The notes beneath the pieces are model-generated. The model saw nothing but the letters and a program-made list of their open reading frames with translations, searched no databases and was not told where the DNA came from. A DNA stretch of 28,974 bases from a virus: the IMG/VR virus record IMGVR_UViG_3300031951_000912, positions 1 through 28,974 of that record, one strand, 5' to 3'. This document shows, piece after piece, positions 22,542 through 28,974 of the stretch; the first letter of the stretch is position 1, and the number at the start of each line of letters is the position of its first letter. Both the position numbers and the translations under genes were made by a program.

Positions 22542-24034
22542 GCTGGCAAATATTTTTCAGACCGGCTGTTTTTGGCAACCTTGCCTTTACCTACAGTTTT
22601 GCCGCGAGCCTTCTGAATCCTGTCCATCATGGCGTACAGCTTACGTGCGCCAGCCTCAGTCGAGCCGTTGCCCAACTCAGAAACGATACGTGCAGGTATC
22701 ACAAACTCACCGTCGGCTAAACGTGCAGGTTGCTTTTTGCCTATCACAGCAGGGATAGAGTCAGACACGCCGTCACCGGGGCCACGAAGCAGTCGGCCAC
22801 CATCTGAGTAGCCACCAAGGTTGTAGCCCGCATCAGAGATACCACCAGAAGCCATCATGCCACCGTCAGCAGCCCGTGGGACATACCGTTGGTTGTAATA
22901 TTTCTGCTCCCGACCATATGGGTCGGACACGGGTGTTGGGTTTGTTGCATTGGCCTCGTACGTGTACTGCTGGCCGGGGTCAGAATCAACGGGTTTTTTC
23001 TCCCTTGCTTTCTCCTCTGGTGTAAACGCTGTTACAGCCATACCCGCCGCCTGCAATGGGTTTTCCTTAGCGTAATTTACAAGGCTGTCAAAAGTTGCCC
23101 CCTTCTTCAGTGCTTCAAACCGCTGGGCGGTAGTCATGTTTTCTGGAGTAAGAGCGGGAGGGTTGGCGGTAGCAGTTGCTGCGGGTGAGGGTACTGACCG
23201 CGCCAAGTTGTAGTTACCCTCCATAGGTGCTTTTTGGTTTGTTATATCGTAATTGGCCATCCTTGGCGCTGAAGTATCCAAAGGCGCTTTCATACCCGGC
23301 CCCGTGCCTGTTGAGATGTAATCAAACTTTAGAGCAGGAGCGGCTTCAACTACAGGGGTTTCAGCTATAGGGACAGAAGCGGGAGGAAAATCGGGGCCGC
23401 GTAATGAAGTAGCTGGGCTAACTACGGGTGCTGGGGCAGGGGCAGGGGATAACTGTGTAGAGGCGACCTCAACTCGAGGTACAGCCTGCGTTACTTGAGG
23501 TATAGGCTGCGTTACATTCCCAACAGCATCTACTGTTACTGGGCTTGGGTTTATAGGCGCGGTTTCAAACAAATCCGGTCTTGGAAATTTACTTGCATCC
23601 ACAATAGGGGCTGGGGGTGTTGCTACTGCCGCCGCTTCTGGGGCTGCCGTCGCCGCCGCTTCTGGAGCAACCGATGATGCGCCAGCTTGCATCAAAGAAC
23701 CACTTAAACCAGCGCCACCATAAGCGCCCAAGCCAGCCATCAAGCCTTTCTTCAAGCTGCCTGTCGCAGCAGTGTATCCACCACCCACCATCAAAGCTGC
23801 CATAGGAGCGCCAACACCCGTTGCTGCCAAACCCGCGCCAATCACCATTGGGAGCATACGCTTCAAGAACCCAGCCTCGGGTAAACCCGTATGTGGATTG
23901 ATGGTCAGATGACCACCGGCAGCCATAGCCAAGTCGTTTAAACTCTTGACCTCGCTTTTTGACATGTGGACGAGGGTTGTATCTGGACCGCGACCATGCG
24001 CAGACAAGTGTTGTGCAGCGTGCTTTAGGCTCAT
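22538..24034 (-). CDS. Gly/Ala/Pro-rich internal virion protein (498 aa)
   Basis: The first 60 residues are helical and hydrophilic, followed by NPHTGLPEAGFLKRMLPM and an Ala/Gly/Met-rich hydrophobic region (about 60-120) that could insert in a membrane. The middle (about 125-330) is Ala/Pro/Val-rich and disordered, with alternating PAPAP. The C-terminal part (430-498) has a Gly-rich turn region (GGISDAGYNLGGYSDGG) and then a folded basic domain (IPAVIGKKQPARLADGEFVIPA, cut here) ending in Lys/Arg. The start at 24034 is chosen on GAGG upstream and because the longer reading to 24238 runs back through the preceding gene with a Cys/His/Gln-rich leader unlike protein. Probably an ejection or internal protein with the two large genes downstream. 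Confidence 0.78.
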   Translation of the reverse strand: MSLKHAAQHLSAHGRGPDTTLVHMSKSEVKSLNDLAMAAGGHLTINPHTGLPEAGFLKRMLPMVIGAGLAATGVGAPMAALMVGGGYTAATGSLKKGLMAGLGAYGGAGLSGSLMQAGASSVAPEAAATAAPEAAAVATPPAPIVDASKFPRPDLFETAPINPSPVTVDAVGNVTQPIPQVTQAVPRVEVASTQLSPAPAPAPVVSPATSLRGPDFPPASVPIAETPVVEAAPALKFDYISTGTGPGMKAPLDTSAPRMANYDITNQKAPMEGNYNLARSVPSPAATATANPPALTPENMTTAQRFEALKKGATFDSLVNYAKENPLQAAGMAVTAFTPEEKAREKKPVDSDPGQQYTYEANATNPTPVSDPYGREQKYYNQRYVPRAADGGMMASGGISDAGYNLGGYSDGGRLLRGPGDGVSDSIPAVIGKKQPARLADGEFVIPARIVSELGNGSTEAGARKLYAMMDRIQKARGKTVGKGKVAKNSRSEKYLPA

Positions 24035-24068
24035 AGTTGCCTCGTGTAAACAGGGGTGACTGATCGTA

Positions 24069-24761
24069 TCATGTTGAGAGTGCTGAGACAAATGTAATTG
24101 ACCCAATAGCGGATGGCACTGCTGGGTACGGCATAGGGGTTGTTTGGGCTGCGCGGTAGTCGATGTAGATGCCTGTTGCACCGCCAGATGTGGCAGCTTG
24201 GTTTGTACCCCACCACAACCCAACAGAGTCCCCAGCATTCAATTCAAAAGTAACCTCTGAGTACCCGCAAACAAAATTTGGAAGCAGCGCACTCTTTCGA
24301 GCTTGGAGGGTAAAAACAGTTGTTGAGTTTGGTACATCCGCAGCAGATGTAGAGCCGTTTACACGCAACCAAACAACAGCATCATGGATTGCATTGTCAT
24401 TGTTGGCAAACTGAAGGCTGTATGTAATCTTGTAAATGCCAGAATACTCTGCTGTTGCCGTGTTGCCAACATTTAACGTAAACCCGCTGCCCTCGTCCAG
24501 TGTGTCCCATTGAATAATGGTTGGAGTATCTGCCGCCGTTGCGTATTGAATTCCCCCATCTGATGCTGCAATAAATGGGAACTGAAGAAACCGCCCGCCG
24601 TTATCACTGAGCAAAGCCCCAGTCAAGTTATCAAGCTGGTTGAAATACAGACGCAGGATGTTTGAGTATTGTTCAATAAACTCGGCGTTGTACTCGTTCG
24701 GAGCCGCTGGCAGTCGTGGCTGGACGACTGGGCGATATCGGTTGATGATGGTTGTTGCCAT
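24069..24761 (-). CDS. Beta-rich phage structural protein (230 aa)
   Basis: No family name is sure. Residues 1-55 form a short N-terminal helix pair (YNAEFIEQYSNILRLYFNQL) that could dock to a tail or head complex. Residues 60-210 are a beta sandwich-like region with repeated Thr/Gly/Asn/Ser strands (SGIYKITYSLQFAN, DAVVWLRVNG, GYSEVTFELNAGDSVGLWW), the pattern of C1q/TNF-like jelly-roll domains seen in phage head and tail decoration proteins. It directly follows the gp10-like gene (stop and start share base 24761), so a tail-associated or decoration role is likely. Confidence 0.75.
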   Translation of the reverse strand: MATTIINRYRPVVQPRLPAAPNEYNAEFIEQYSNILRLYFNQLDNLTGALLSDNGGRFLQFPFIAASDGGIQYATAADTPTIIQWDTLDEGSGFTLNVGNTATAEYSGIYKITYSLQFANNDNAIHDAVVWLRVNGSTSAADVPNSTTVFTLQARKSALLPNFVCGYSEVTFELNAGDSVGLWWGTNQAATSGGATGIYIDYRAAQTTPMPYPAVPSAIGSITFVSALST

Positions 24762-26998
24762 CAGCGTCTGCCGTCTGGTCTGATGTCAATCCGAGGCACA
24801 CCCAACTGCCATTGGACACCAAGTTCGCTTGAACTTACCTTGAACGCCATCTGACGACCACGAATCCGTACATACACCTGTTGGGTGAACTCTTGGATGG
24901 CGTAGGTTCTTTGGTTCTGGTAGTTCTGTGTACTGACCACTTCAGGGTTGTTTGAGTTCCCGTAAGGCGCACCTGAGTTGGCGCGGGGCAGTACCGTAAA
25001 CATGGCGGTCGGCTGGTTCACATTCGATCCGTCAAACGTCAAGTCAGGGATCAATCTCCAGACAAACCCAAAGTTGTGTCCATCCCCGATGTCAAAGTCA
25101 GAGGAAGTCACCTGCGCCACAATTGGCACGGACGGGTTCACTGTGCCGTCATCTACTCCGCTCTCATGGTACAGAAGCTGTGCGTTTGAGTTGCCGCCTG
25201 CCACGCCGTATGTGGTTGCCATTGGGAATGAACGAAGAGAACTGTCCAGCCATGCTGTGCGGCCTTGGTTTGCGTTCTGGTAGTTGTCCCAGTCGCCGTA
25301 GTACCAAGTGTTTTCCAAGTGGTTGTAGATCACATAGCGGTCGATCACAGATGAGTTGGCAGAACAATACTGCCACCATACTTCACTGTAGCCCTCGTTT
25401 GTGCCAGCGCAAAACTGAAACGACTGCTCAAGGTTGATGTCGTTAAACACATACTCCCGCAAGGTGGACGGCAAGGTCTGCACCCGACCAGAGTACATAT
25501 AGAACTTGTCCGTACCCATCCAGTAGGTAATGTTGTTAGCGGTCGCTATCGCATTTGGCCCAGCAATAGATATGTTGTCGCCCATGATCTGGAAGCTCCA
25601 GACATACGGTGGGCCAAGGTACTGCATGGAATAAATCGCTGAATCCGTCAACACCAAAATCTCTTGACGGGTCTGCATGGCAGTCACAATTTGTGAGCCA
25701 TGACTCAATCGGTAGCTACCCGCTTGGTTTGTTACAGCCGGAATCCATGTAGCAAAACTCTCTTGGTCAGACCAGCGTATCAGTAAGGGGTCTTGAATGG
25801 CGCTGCCGTAATCGTTTACACCAAACGCAAGAACAAACCTTGAGGCATCCGACACCATGACAAAGTTGGCAACCGTTGGGCAGGCTGAGTCAGTGGTTAT
25901 ATTTCCAGACTTTGTGGCAATCGTAACGCTTGGGCCAAGGTATTGGCCTCGGTTAAATGTGCTGGCTGACGATGAATTTGCCCAGTAGTACAGCGCACCG
26001 CCACGGGGGTTGAAAATCAAGTCCTCGCCAAAGTTTGACTGGCTCCACAAGCGAAGTTGAATGCCGATACCCGTAGCCGCAGGAGAACCCCAACCCGTGA
26101 ATGTGGTGGACTGTGTCACTACTGCGTTGTCGGCATGGGAGGCGGCTGCGCCTGAGCCTGTGCCACTTAATCCACGGGTACAAAATAAAAATTGAGTTGA
26201 ATTTCTACTTGTATAAGAGATGTTCTCTGAGTCAATCAGAATGTTTCCGGCTGCTGAAAACGGAGTTGCGTCATCCACTGTGATTGTGGTGACAGAGTTG
26301 TTTATTGCCCCATCAAGTTGGTTTGTTGCTGTACCAAAAACAATACCACCCCAAGTGCCTGCACCCCAGCCCACATTCAGAGAGTAAATATCTACACCCG
26401 TTGTAATCTGGTATGCAGCAACTACCGATGACCCGCCGTTGCCCGAATCCCCTGCGGTTGCATTGACAGAAGCCGTGATGGTGTACTGGTTGGAGCTAAC
26501 GTAGGCCGTAATCTGAAACTCTGCGTTCAGGATGGTGGCAGTGATGTTGCCGCCCAAAGAAGCTGCGCCACTGTATGTAACGAAGTCACCTGCCTGCGCA
26601 CCGTGGGCAACATCCGTGACTGTAATGATTGGTGACCCAGTGGTTGCGGCAAAGGTGGCCTCACCTGCGCCAGTGGTAAAGCGCAGTGGGGTAACGTCAT
26701 ACACAAAACCATTTGGCCCGTTTTGAATGTAGTACTTGAGGTTTGTACCTATTGCCAACAAGTTGTAGCCCGCCAAATTAAGCCAGTTCCACAACCCCCG
26801 AGCAACACCCCAAAGCGTACCGGTTGTGGGTTTTAGCGTAGATGTAGTTGTTCCAGTGTCGGCTGCCCATCCGCCAATCTTCTCCGGCTGGCCTGAGCGA
26901 AACCGAATCTTGTTGGAGGCGTAGTAACCGCCCTCGTTGGAGTAGGAGGTGTTCTCCCTGTTTACACCGGGGCGGAATTGTAATTTTTGAAGTGGCAC
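24761..26998 (-). CDS. Tail protein, P22 gp10-like (stabilisation/hub) (745 aa)
   Basis: The N-terminus has the FRPGVNRENTSYSNEGGYYA and IRFRSGQPEKIGGW signatures seen in gp10-like tail proteins that stabilise the portal-tail junction. Two beta-rich insertions follow (about 112-187 and 226-296); the second has the IDSENISYTS and CTRGLSGT pattern of a small beta module common in virion proteins. The rest is beta-propeller-like with repeated Trp/Tyr-Gly turns (ALYYW, ENTWYYGDWDN). The protein is longer than P22 gp10 because of the insertions. The start codon is GTG (26998-26996) with only a weak ribosome site; nothing better lies downstream for a long way. It follows the endolysin gene by three bases. 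Confidence 0.8.
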   Translation of the reverse strand: MPLQKLQFRPGVNRENTSYSNEGGYYASNKIRFRSGQPEKIGGWAADTGTTTSTLKPTTGTLWGVARGLWNWLNLAGYNLLAIGTNLKYYIQNGPNGFVYDVTPLRFTTGAGEATFAATTGSPIITVTDVAHGAQAGDFVTYSGAASLGGNITATILNAEFQITAYVSSNQYTITASVNATAGDSGNGGSSVVAAYQITTGVDIYSLNVGWGAGTWGGIVFGTATNQLDGAINNSVTTITVDDATPFSAAGNILIDSENISYTSRNSTQFLFCTRGLSGTGSGAAASHADNAVVTQSTTFTGWGSPAATGIGIQLRLWSQSNFGEDLIFNPRGGALYYWANSSSASTFNRGQYLGPSVTIATKSGNITTDSACPTVANFVMVSDASRFVLAFGVNDYGSAIQDPLLIRWSDQESFATWIPAVTNQAGSYRLSHGSQIVTAMQTRQEILVLTDSAIYSMQYLGPPYVWSFQIMGDNISIAGPNAIATANNITYWMGTDKFYMYSGRVQTLPSTLREYVFNDINLEQSFQFCAGTNEGYSEVWWQYCSANSSVIDRYVIYNHLENTWYYGDWDNYQNANQGRTAWLDSSLRSFPMATTYGVAGGNSNAQLLYHESGVDDGTVNPSVPIVAQVTSSDFDIGDGHNFGFVWRLIPDLTFDGSNVNQPTAMFTVLPRANSGAPYGNSNNPEVVSTQNYQNQRTYAIQEFTQQVYVRIRGRQMAFKVSSSELGVQWQLGVPRIDIRPDGRR

Positions 26999-27001
26999 TT
27001 C

Positions 27002-27343
27002 TTAACCCACGTTACGTTCAAAATGAGGGCAGTCCACAAGAGTGGAAAAATTTCCGCCCCAACGGTTTTTGACATTCAAAGACTCCCAGTACGCACCCAA
27101 GGGGGCAATCGTTGCCTTGTCCCAGATTATCTTCCCATCCTTGAAAAAGTTCAAGTCGATGGCGCACCGCTTTAAATGGATGCTTTTCATGGTTCTGGAG
27201 CGCCCTGTTTTGACGTAAATGGCTTGCTGTTCTGGCGTACGGGCAAGCTCGCCACCGGTAACTTTAAACCCTTGCTCTGTGGCGTATTGAATCAGTTTGC
27301 AGGCATCCAGCAAGAATGCCGCTTGTTCGTTGGATAGGCTCAT
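27002..27343 (-). CDS. M15-type peptidase endolysin (L-Ala-D-Glu endopeptidase-like)
   Basis: A 113-residue single-domain lysin of the VanY/phage T5 endolysin group. The zinc-site pattern is complete: S54-x-H56-x6-D63-L for the first two ligands, and D104-x2-H107 for catalytic Asp and third ligand, the same D-x2-H spacing as in the T5 enzyme. Family role: cuts the peptide stem of peptidoglycan between L-Ala and D-Glu; it suits a Gram-negative host. No signal peptide, so it needs the holin encoded just upstream. ATGA overlap with the holin gene and GAGGAAGAA before the ATG. It is near the lower size limit of the family but not truncated. Confidence 0.92.
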   Translation of the reverse strand: MSLSNEQAAFLLDACKLIQYATEQGFKVTGGELARTPEQQAIYVKTGRSRTMKSIHLKRCAIDLNFFKDGKIIWDKATIAPLGAYWESLNVKNRWGGNFSTLVDCPHFERNVG

Positions 27344-27849
27344 TTCTTCCTCATGTCAGCAAGTTTTTCAATTGTTCTGCCACCAAAGTAAGCACCCATA
27401 ATCAGCATACCCCAGTTTCCAAGCAGGGTGACGTAACTTTCATTTGCGTTGTAGCCGTAGGCAGACATCATGGCAAACAGGAAATACCCTAGAAAAATGG
27501 CAATTAAGCTCATGGGGCGGATGTTCTTAGACAGCCATGAATCACTGGACATGTCTGCTTGCCAGCGGTCAGTTACGTTGTCTGCGTCACTTTGGGCGGC
27601 TTTTGCAAATAACTCCATCTCAGCCAATTCCATCTTGGCTTTTTCTATGCCAAGCTCTAACAGGCGTTCTTCATGGTCGTATTGAAGTTCTCGCAGCTTT
27701 GCAACATCTTCTGACGTGGGGTTGTCAGGAATCTTTACGCCAAGCGTTTTTTCTACAACATCTTTGCCTTTGGCTTGGATGGCAGACGACAGTAACCCCA
27801 GCCCGTTTTGGGCTAGGCTACCGAGGAGGGACGCTACTATTGGAATCAT
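27340..27849 (-). CDS. Holin, 3-TM gene-transfer-agent type
   Basis: A 169-residue membrane protein. The N-terminus has an amphipathic hydrophobic segment (IPIVASLLGSLAQNGLGLL), the middle is a long charged helix (KLRELQYDHEERLLELG), and the C-terminal third has two clear membrane segments (SLIAIFLGYFLFAMMSAYG and YVTLLGNWGMLIMGAYFGG) and a basic end. This matches the holins with three TMs known from gene transfer agents and many phages. I start at ATG 27849 with AAGG six bases upstream; a reading to 27867 would use TTG. It makes the membrane lesion that lets the endolysin reach the wall. It overlaps the gene before by 32 bases. Confidence 0.85.
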   Translation of the reverse strand: MIPIVASLLGSLAQNGLGLLSSAIQAKGKDVVEKTLGVKIPDNPTSEDVAKLRELQYDHEERLLELGIEKAKMELAEMELFAKAAQSDADNVTDRWQADMSSDSWLSKNIRPMSLIAIFLGYFLFAMMSAYGYNANESYVTLLGNWGMLIMGAYFGGRTIEKLADMRKK

Positions 27850-28123
27850 CTCTTGCCTTTCGTTCAAGCTCTCGCCTGAGTTTTTCTACCTTCTCTACTT
27901 GCATCCTGACTTCTTGCTTGGCCTCCAGAATATCCAGATACAACAAACCAAGCAACGGCAACAAGAACCCAACCAAAACCGAAGCAGCGACCCATCCCAT
28001 CACGTCTTCCCCCAACGATTTACGAGGAGGAGGAACGACCAGAGGTAGAGGAGGAATATAGTAGTCGCTATCAGGTACGCTGACTTTGCCTGAAGGTTTC
28101 TTTTTGCCTCCTGCCGTTGCCAT
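27818..28123 (-). CDS. Single-TM coiled-coil protein, possible spanin-like lysis protein
   Basis: A 101-residue protein with a Lys- and Pro-rich N-terminal tail (1-40, with PPLPLVVPPP), one membrane helix (about 43-66, GWVAASVLVGFLLPLLGLL), then a coiled coil (67-92, EAKQEVRMQVEKVEKLRREL). A membrane anchor followed by a coiled coil is the shape of inner-membrane spanins (Rz type), and the place just before holin and endolysin fits, but the long N-terminal tail is unlike classical Rz and no lipoprotein partner is seen. Shine-Dalgarno GAGG eight bases before the ATG. The first 124 bases lie inside the preceding gene in another frame and the last 32 inside the holin gene. Confidence 0.68.
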   Translation of the reverse strand: MATAGGKKKPSGKVSVPDSDYYIPPLPLVVPPPRKSLGEDVMGWVAASVLVGFLLPLLGLLYLDILEAKQEVRMQVEKVEKLRRELERKARDDSNSSVPPR

Positions 28124-28686
28124 TGCTTGTACCTCTGCTGCGCTTCCTGTTTCAACCTTGCCTGTTCTTGCTCCTGACCAATCGTTTCCCGCATCTCAAA
28201 TACCCTGCTGTACAACGCACCCAACTCAGGCGGGGATTGATACACCATTGTTTCTCTAACAGTCACTATCAGTTCTGCCATCTGCTGTTGCGCCAACACT
28301 CGTTGCAACGCAGCTTCCATCAGGTTGGCATCAGGGTCATAGACGTTCTTGGACTTTTCTTCTGCCTCCCGGATGTGTGTTGCTAACTGTTCTTCAAGCC
28401 TAAATAGCTTTGTAAGCTGACTGACGATGTCTGCCATGACTTGGGTTTCGTCAACGGCAATGTAGGTTTCTTTCTTTTTCGCCACAGGCTGGGGCGTGGC
28501 TGGCTCGGGGTTTGTCCCAAACAACTTTTGCCAAAAACTGCGAACCTGCTTTGCATCAGAAACAATCTCATTGACAGTCTTCTTGACTTCCATGAAAGAC
28601 GTTTTGGCGTCTTTGTACAGCTTGCATCCCTGCTTAATAGCGGCGACACAGGCATTGGCAGCAAAGAGGATACTGATCGGGTCAAT
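28000..28686 (-). CDS. Tail-anchored helical protein with a probable ATT start (228 aa)
   Basis: From the first ATG (28593) the protein has 197 residues, but that ATG has no ribosome site, and the reading frame stays open for 31 more codons upstream with sensible protein (DPISILFAANACVAAIKQG, then KLYKDAKTSF). The frame begins at ATT (28686-28684), preceded by GGAG at 28696-28693 with six bases between and a TAG two codons earlier. The body is helical with Gln/Glu/Arg-rich coiled coil (about 90-200), and a membrane segment lies at the C-terminus (about 203-225, LIATTIFLLYLWSFLLLV). No family is named. It lies between tail-fibre and lysis genes, so lysis control or internal virion membrane protein are both possible. 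Confidence 0.72.
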   Translation of the reverse strand: MDPISILFAANACVAAIKQGCKLYKDAKTSFMEVKKTVNEIVSDAKQVRSFWQKLFGTNPEPATPQPVAKKKETYIAVDETQVMADIVSQLTKLFRLEEQLATHIREAEEKSKNVYDPDANLMEAALQRVLAQQQMAELIVTVRETMVYQSPPELGALYSRVFEMRETIGQEQEQARLKQEAQQRYKQWQRQEAKRNLQAKSAYLIATTIFLLYLWSFLLLVNRWGKT

Positions 28687-28692
28687 TTTCTA

Positions 28693-28696
28693 CTCC
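28693..28696 (-). promoter_or_regulatory. Shine-Dalgarno for the ATT start at 28686
   Basis: GGAG on the - strand, two bases after the stop of the tail-fibre gene and six bases before ATT. No ATG, GTG or TTG in the right frame lies within reach; the TTG at 28685 opens another frame with unlikely product. This makes ATT the likely initiation codon. Confidence 0.5.
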
Positions 28697-28697
28697 G

Positions 28698-28974
28698 TCA
28701 GGCCGTGCGTTGCCACATATACACGACGATATATGGTTGAAGATTTGCATTTGCGCCACTTGAACCCGCAGACACGACTGTTGTTGTAATATTTGCTGTG
28801 CTGGAGTTTGTTGTGCTACCGGATTGAGATGGTATTCCAATACCGGGATTTCCTCCTCCAGCACTGTACTGAAAAGTTGATCCAGTAACATGACCAGCAT
28901 AAGGATGCGTGTGTCCAGAATCCGTAGAAGTAGCTGTGTGAGTGTGGCTAACAGTAATTGCATTTGAACTACCG
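28698..28974 (-). CDS. Tail fibre/collar protein, C-terminal part (cut by window edge)
   Basis: The reading frame is open from the window edge to TGA at 28700-28698, 91 codons, with no start inside the window. The sequence is a typical collar-type tail-fibre end: Gly/Ser/Thr-rich with the His pairs SHTHTAT and GHTHPYAGH, a Gly-rich loop (GGGNPGIGIPSQSGS), Ser/Thr/Asn beta strands, then the closing NLQPYIVVYMWQRTA, which matches the N-L-x-P-Y-x-V end of phage tail collar domains. The His pairs are known from fibres that bind metal along the shaft. Role: contact with the host surface. The N-terminal anchor would lie beyond the window. Confidence 0.85.
   Translation of the reverse strand, partial: GSSNAITVSHTHTATSTDSGHTHPYAGHVTGSTFQYSAGGGNPGIGIPSQSGSTTNSSTANITTTVVSAGSSGANANLQPYIVVYMWQRTA

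Noticed and set aside
24035-24238. N-terminal extension of the 498-residue protein
   Set aside because: His/Gln/Cys/Thr-rich leader that overlaps the preceding structural gene; a ribosome site stands before the ATG at 24034.
26492-26500. Another GGAGCTAAC on the + strand
   Set aside because: Lies in the coding region of the gp10-like gene on the opposite strand (codons for V-S-S-N) with no start after it; chance match.
28383-28685. A 100-codon - strand ORF starting at TTG 28685
   Set aside because: Out of frame with the helical membrane protein, Arg/Ser/Pro-rich; the ATT frame one base away gives coherent protein.
28682-28963. A 93-codon - strand ORF rich in Leu and Gln
   Set aside because: Another frame in the same place has the clear tail-collar pattern ending in NLQPYIVVYMWQRTA.

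Overview
The window looks like part of the genome of an uncultured tailed bacteriophage (Caudoviricetes), probably with a short podovirus-type tail. The reasons are a compact gene order with many ATGA stop/start overlaps, a family A phage DNA polymerase, very large internal-virion (DNA-ejection) type proteins, a P22 gp10-like tail protein, a tail-fibre collar end, and a holin plus M15 peptidase endolysin pair that suits a Gram-negative host. I see no integrase, terminase, portal, capsid gene, phage RNA polymerase, tRNA or CRISPR array, so the window is incomplete and the lifestyle is open.

Left arm (3-10506, + strand): DNA metabolism. In order: VRR-NUC nuclease, unknown protein, DNA polymerase with an intact 3'-5' exonuclease domain, unknown protein, Cas4/RecB-like PD-(D/E)XK nuclease with four cysteines, small HNH nuclease, SNF2-like helicase, a promoter overlapped by a perfect palindrome, a small helical protein, a zinc-cysteine protein with an acidic tail that resembles an ssDNA-binding protein, a Cro/XRE-like HTH protein, a 951-residue primase-helicase and a small last gene. 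A strong rho-independent terminator (10555-10585) closes the arm.

Right arm (10579-28974, - strand, convergent with the left): virion and lysis genes. Read in the direction of transcription (high to low coordinates): the C-terminus of a tail-fibre/collar protein, a tail-anchored helical protein that seems to use an ATT start codon, an overlapping single-TM coiled-coil protein, a 3-TM holin, an M15 endolysin, a gp10-like tail protein, a beta-rich structural protein, a Gly/Ala/Pro-rich internal protein, a GNAT acetyltransferase, a Gln-rich 872-residue internal protein and a 2953-residue giant.

The giant is the most interesting object. It has the features of a polyvalent ejection protein: membrane-active helices at both ends, and in the middle a zincin (HELLH), a GHKL/Hsp90-type ATPase and a second zincin (HELAH followed by HG). 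Two low-complexity linkers between its parts each carry, on the same strand and in the same +1 frame, a compact ORF with an exact AAGGAG Shine-Dalgarno at good spacing (17310-17483 and 13503-13724). I read these as overprinted small genes and possibly as scars of old gene boundaries that were swallowed when separate genes fused. Other points of note are the leucine at the position equivalent to E. coli Pol I Phe762, the HDA form of polymerase motif C, and the palindrome over the left-arm internal promoter.
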